A stretch of DNA of 35,987 nt from an uncultured bacterium (GTDB lineage Bacteria > Verrucomicrobiota > Lentisphaeria > Oligosphaerales > Oligosphaeraceae), in assembly GCA_902776645.1 (NCBI GenBank), contig CACYQT010000052.1:9695-45681 (forward strand). Direction: 5' to 3'. Positions 34,080-35,987 of this stretch are shown piece after piece. Position 1 is the stretch's first letter, and each line of letters starts with the position of its first letter. The translations under genes were made by a program, and so were the position numbers. The notes beneath the pieces are model-generated. The model searched no databases. It was not told the origin of the DNA and was given only the letters and a program-made list of their open reading frames with translations.

Positions 34080-34132
34080 CTAGAGTTCTAGATTTTCTAG
34101 AGCTTCTAGAGCTTCTAGATTTTCTAGATTCT
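34080..34132. repeat. Nonamer tandem array, unit CTAGAnnTT
   Basis: Five 9-base units (CTAGATTTT, CTAGAGCTT, CTAGAGCTT, CTAGATTTT, CTAGATTCT) follow an 8-base CTAGAGTT. The last reaches the stop codon of the alpha-mannosidase (34132-34134). The CTAGA word links it to the array at 29690-29729, so the transporter operon is bracketed by related arrays. Confidence 0.92.
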
Positions 34133-35987
34133 TAAGCTTTCAGTCTCAGCGTTTTGATCTCAAACGGACGGAACGCCAGATCAACCTCCGCCCCGCAGCA
34201 GTCGCAGTCGCCTTCGATGAAGGGGACTTCCACGCCGTTGCCTTCCAACATGTCCGTCTCCAGAATCTTGGAGAACGGCAGACTCAGATGGAGCACGCAG
34301 TCCGTCCGCTCATGGTTCGATTCGTACAGGCGGAGGATCAGATCGCCCGAACCGTCTTCCGCGGGCTTCATGCATTCAAGAATGATGTTCGCCTTGTCGC
34401 AGCGAAGCAGGCTCAGATCGCCGCCGCCGTTGCCGGACGCCATCTGGACGGGATAGTTCAGTTCATAGCCAAGCGTGACGGCCAGATTCACGTAGTTCGG
34501 CTCGTCCTCCGGCTCCCACATCGTGAACGCGTAGGTGAAATGATGGACGCCTTTGTCCGCCCAGTGGTCGGGGGCCAGCGGCGACCGCAGCAACGTCATG
34601 TTCATGCTGTTGCCTTCGACGTTGACGCCGTATTTGCAGTCATTAAGGATTGCCGCGCCACGCTGCCCGCCTTCGACCATCGCCGTCCATTTCTGGTTGC
34701 AGACTTCGAAGCGGTTCGCATCGTACGGCCGCGTCGCATGCGTCGGCCGCGACACATGGCCGAACTGGATCTCATGAAGCGCCTCATCCGAATGGACGTT
34801 CACGGGGAAGTTCACCTTCAGCATCTTGTGGTTTTCACGCCAATCGACTTCCGTCCGGAACTCAAGATGCGCGGAGCTCGCCGCCAGCACGATATCCTGC
34901 GTGAACTGCGAATCATGGATCTTACGCGTCACGCGAAGCATGCCGAAGACGGGGCCTTGCGCCACGACTTCCACCTTCGCCTTCTGCTCGATTTCGAACG
35001 GCGTCAGCTTGTACATGCTGTCGATGTCCCACGCGTCATAGGCGCCGGGCACGTCTTTGTACATGCGCAGGCTGTTGCCCGGAGCGGCCATGAACTCCTG
35101 CGTGGAATCGCAGTTCCGCGCGCTCGTCAGTTCGCCCAACGCGTTGAAACGGAATTCGACGACGCCGTTGTCCAGTTTCGTCTTCGTCGCCTTCACGCCT
35201 TCGCCGCGTTCGCCGAAATACGGCTTCGACTCCGTCAGCGTCGTCCATCCGCAAGCAGGCAGATAGATTTCCGCATACGTCTTGCCGTCCAATACTTGTA
35301 CGGCAATCTGCTCGTCGTTCGCGTCTTTCGCGCCTTTGAACGGCAGTTCGACAACCGCCCAGCGGTCGAACGAAAGCGAGTTGAAATACGTCACTTTCTT
35401 CTTGCTTGGTGAGACCAACGCCTTCACGGCGTCCGCCGTCAGGCTGTTCGCCTCTTTCTGGATGTCGTCGTAGAGTTTTTCCGCCGTCTGATAGACCTCA
35501 TGGATGGAGGATCCTGGAATGATGTCATGGAACTGGTTCAGCAGCACGCCTTTCCACATGCGGTCAGCCGCCTCGGCGGGATATTTCACATTTTTGATCG
35601 ACTGCGCGACGCCGCCCCAGAATTCCAGTTCATGCAGCGCGACTTCACTCTTGCGGTTGCCGCGTTTCGTCTTCGCCTGCGTCGTGTACGTTCCGCGATG
35701 GCACTGATAGTAGAGTTCGCCGACCCACGTCGGCAGCGCGGCCTTCTCATCGATGGCTTCGAAATATTCCTTCGGTTCCACAATTTGCGTCTTCGGAAGA
35801 CCTTCCAGATCCGCTTCGCGGCGCAGGAATTCCAGATGGTTGCGCGTCGGCCCGCCGCCGCCGTCGCCGTAGCCGAACGGCACGAGACGACCGCTGTGGA
35901 TGGAATCTTTCTGGACGCGTTCGCGCCAACGTGCGAAAATCGCGTTCGGGAACGTTTGCGAATTGTAGTCGTTGTGCAGGTAGGAGA
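34132..35987 (-). CDS. Alpha-mannosidase, GH38 (C-terminal part; N-terminus outside window)
   Basis: The frame is open to the right edge (618 codons seen). It begins within the catalytic domain: YLHNDYNSQTFPNAIFARWR precedes VPFGYGDGGGGPTRNHLEFL, a GH38 hallmark. LLNQFHDIIPGSSIHEVYQ, with the His-Asp pair near the end of the catalytic domain, follows. The remaining 450 residues are the helical middle and the all-beta C-terminal domains, ending FRPFEIKTLRLKA. The enzyme releases alpha-linked mannose. The metal-binding His-x-Asp and the nucleophile Asp lie upstream, outside the window, so activity cannot be checked. It is followed by the array at 34080 and then by the transporter operon, which suggests linked use of mannose-containing glycans. 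Confidence 0.95.
   Translation of the reverse strand, partial: SYLHNDYNSQTFPNAIFARWRERVQKDSIHSGRLVPFGYGDGGGGPTRNHLEFLRREADLEGLPKTQIVEPKEYFEAIDEKAALPTWVGELYYQCHRGTYTTQAKTKRGNRKSEVALHELEFWGGVAQSIKNVKYPAEAADRMWKGVLLNQFHDIIPGSSIHEVYQTAEKLYDDIQKEANSLTADAVKALVSPSKKKVTYFNSLSFDRWAVVELPFKGAKDANDEQIAVQVLDGKTYAEIYLPACGWTTLTESKPYFGERGEGVKATKTKLDNGVVEFRFNALGELTSARNCDSTQEFMAAPGNSLRMYKDVPGAYDAWDIDSMYKLTPFEIEQKAKVEVVAQGPVFGMLRVTRKIHDSQFTQDIVLAASSAHLEFRTEVDWRENHKMLKVNFPVNVHSDEALHEIQFGHVSRPTHATRPYDANRFEVCNQKWTAMVEGGQRGAAILNDCKYGVNVEGNSMNMTLLRSPLAPDHWADKGVHHFTYAFTMWEPEDEPNYVNLAVTLGYELNYPVQMASGNGGGDLSLLRCDKANIILECMKPAEDGSGDLILRLYESNHERTDCVLHLSLPFSKILETDMLEGNGVEVPFIEGDCDCCGAEVDLAFRPFEIKTLRLKA

Noticed and set aside
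5571..34134. CRISPR array or tRNA gene among the repeats
   Set aside because: Units are 7-10 bases without spacers, and no cas gene or cloverleaf structure was seen.

Overview
The window is a chromosomal segment of a free-standing bacterium. The mix of genes points to the PVC superphylum, most likely a Lentisphaerota/Kiritimatiellota-type saccharolytic member. The evidence is a wealth of secreted carbohydrate-active proteins (GH38, GH2, heparinase II/III-like, GH-A clan, DUF4091-like), an FAD oxidoreductase of the PF12831 type, a bacterial RecA, and an LPS-type GT9 glycosyltransferase implying a Gram-negative envelope. This placement is inference from gene content; there is no rRNA in the window. 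No tRNA, rRNA, insertion sequence, phage gene or CRISPR array was seen. Nearly all genes lie on the minus strand; only 14627-18807 (FAD oxidoreductase, amidotransferase-like lipoprotein, recA) is on the plus strand.

Layout, left to right. 1-5552 (minus): a probable operon of GT9 heptosyltransferase-like protein, secreted unknown, SppA-type membrane protease, YejA-like peptide-binding protein and a secreted coiled-coil protein cut by the window edge. 5600-8589 (minus): metallophosphoesterase, UPF0210/PFL protein and glycerophosphodiester phosphodiesterase. 8695-11190: glycogen phosphorylase. 11383-11874: GNAT acetyltransferase. 11963-14317: GH2 beta-mannosidase-like enzyme. 14627-17101 (plus): FAD oxidoreductase and a lipoprotein with a BPL_N/class I amidotransferase-like domain. 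17102-17706: a 605-base non-coding stretch with two near-identical copies of a long stem-loop element and a palindrome upstream of recA. 17707-18807: recA. 18812-28053 (minus): a four-gene polysaccharide-utilisation-like cluster. 28162-29610: 6-phosphogluconate dehydrogenase. 29728-34056: oligopeptide-type ABC transporter (two permeases and a binding protein split by a frameshift), with no ATPase in the window. 34132-35987: C-terminal part of a GH38 alpha-mannosidase, cut by the right edge.

Read together, the region couples degradation of mannose-containing and uronate-type glycans (GH38, GH2, GH-A, heparinase-like) with uptake by an Opp/Yej-type transporter and with central sugar metabolism (glycogen phosphorylase, gnd). 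The substrate assignments are inference.

The most unusual signal is not a protein. Many intergenic junctions carry short degenerate tandem arrays with 7-10 base units. Each array has its own word, and several run directly into a stop codon. A dispersed long stem-loop element (three copies plus a fragment) and several perfect GC-rich hairpins occupy other junctions. Most of the tight, probably co-transcribed junctions lack them, so they may mark transcription-unit boundaries.
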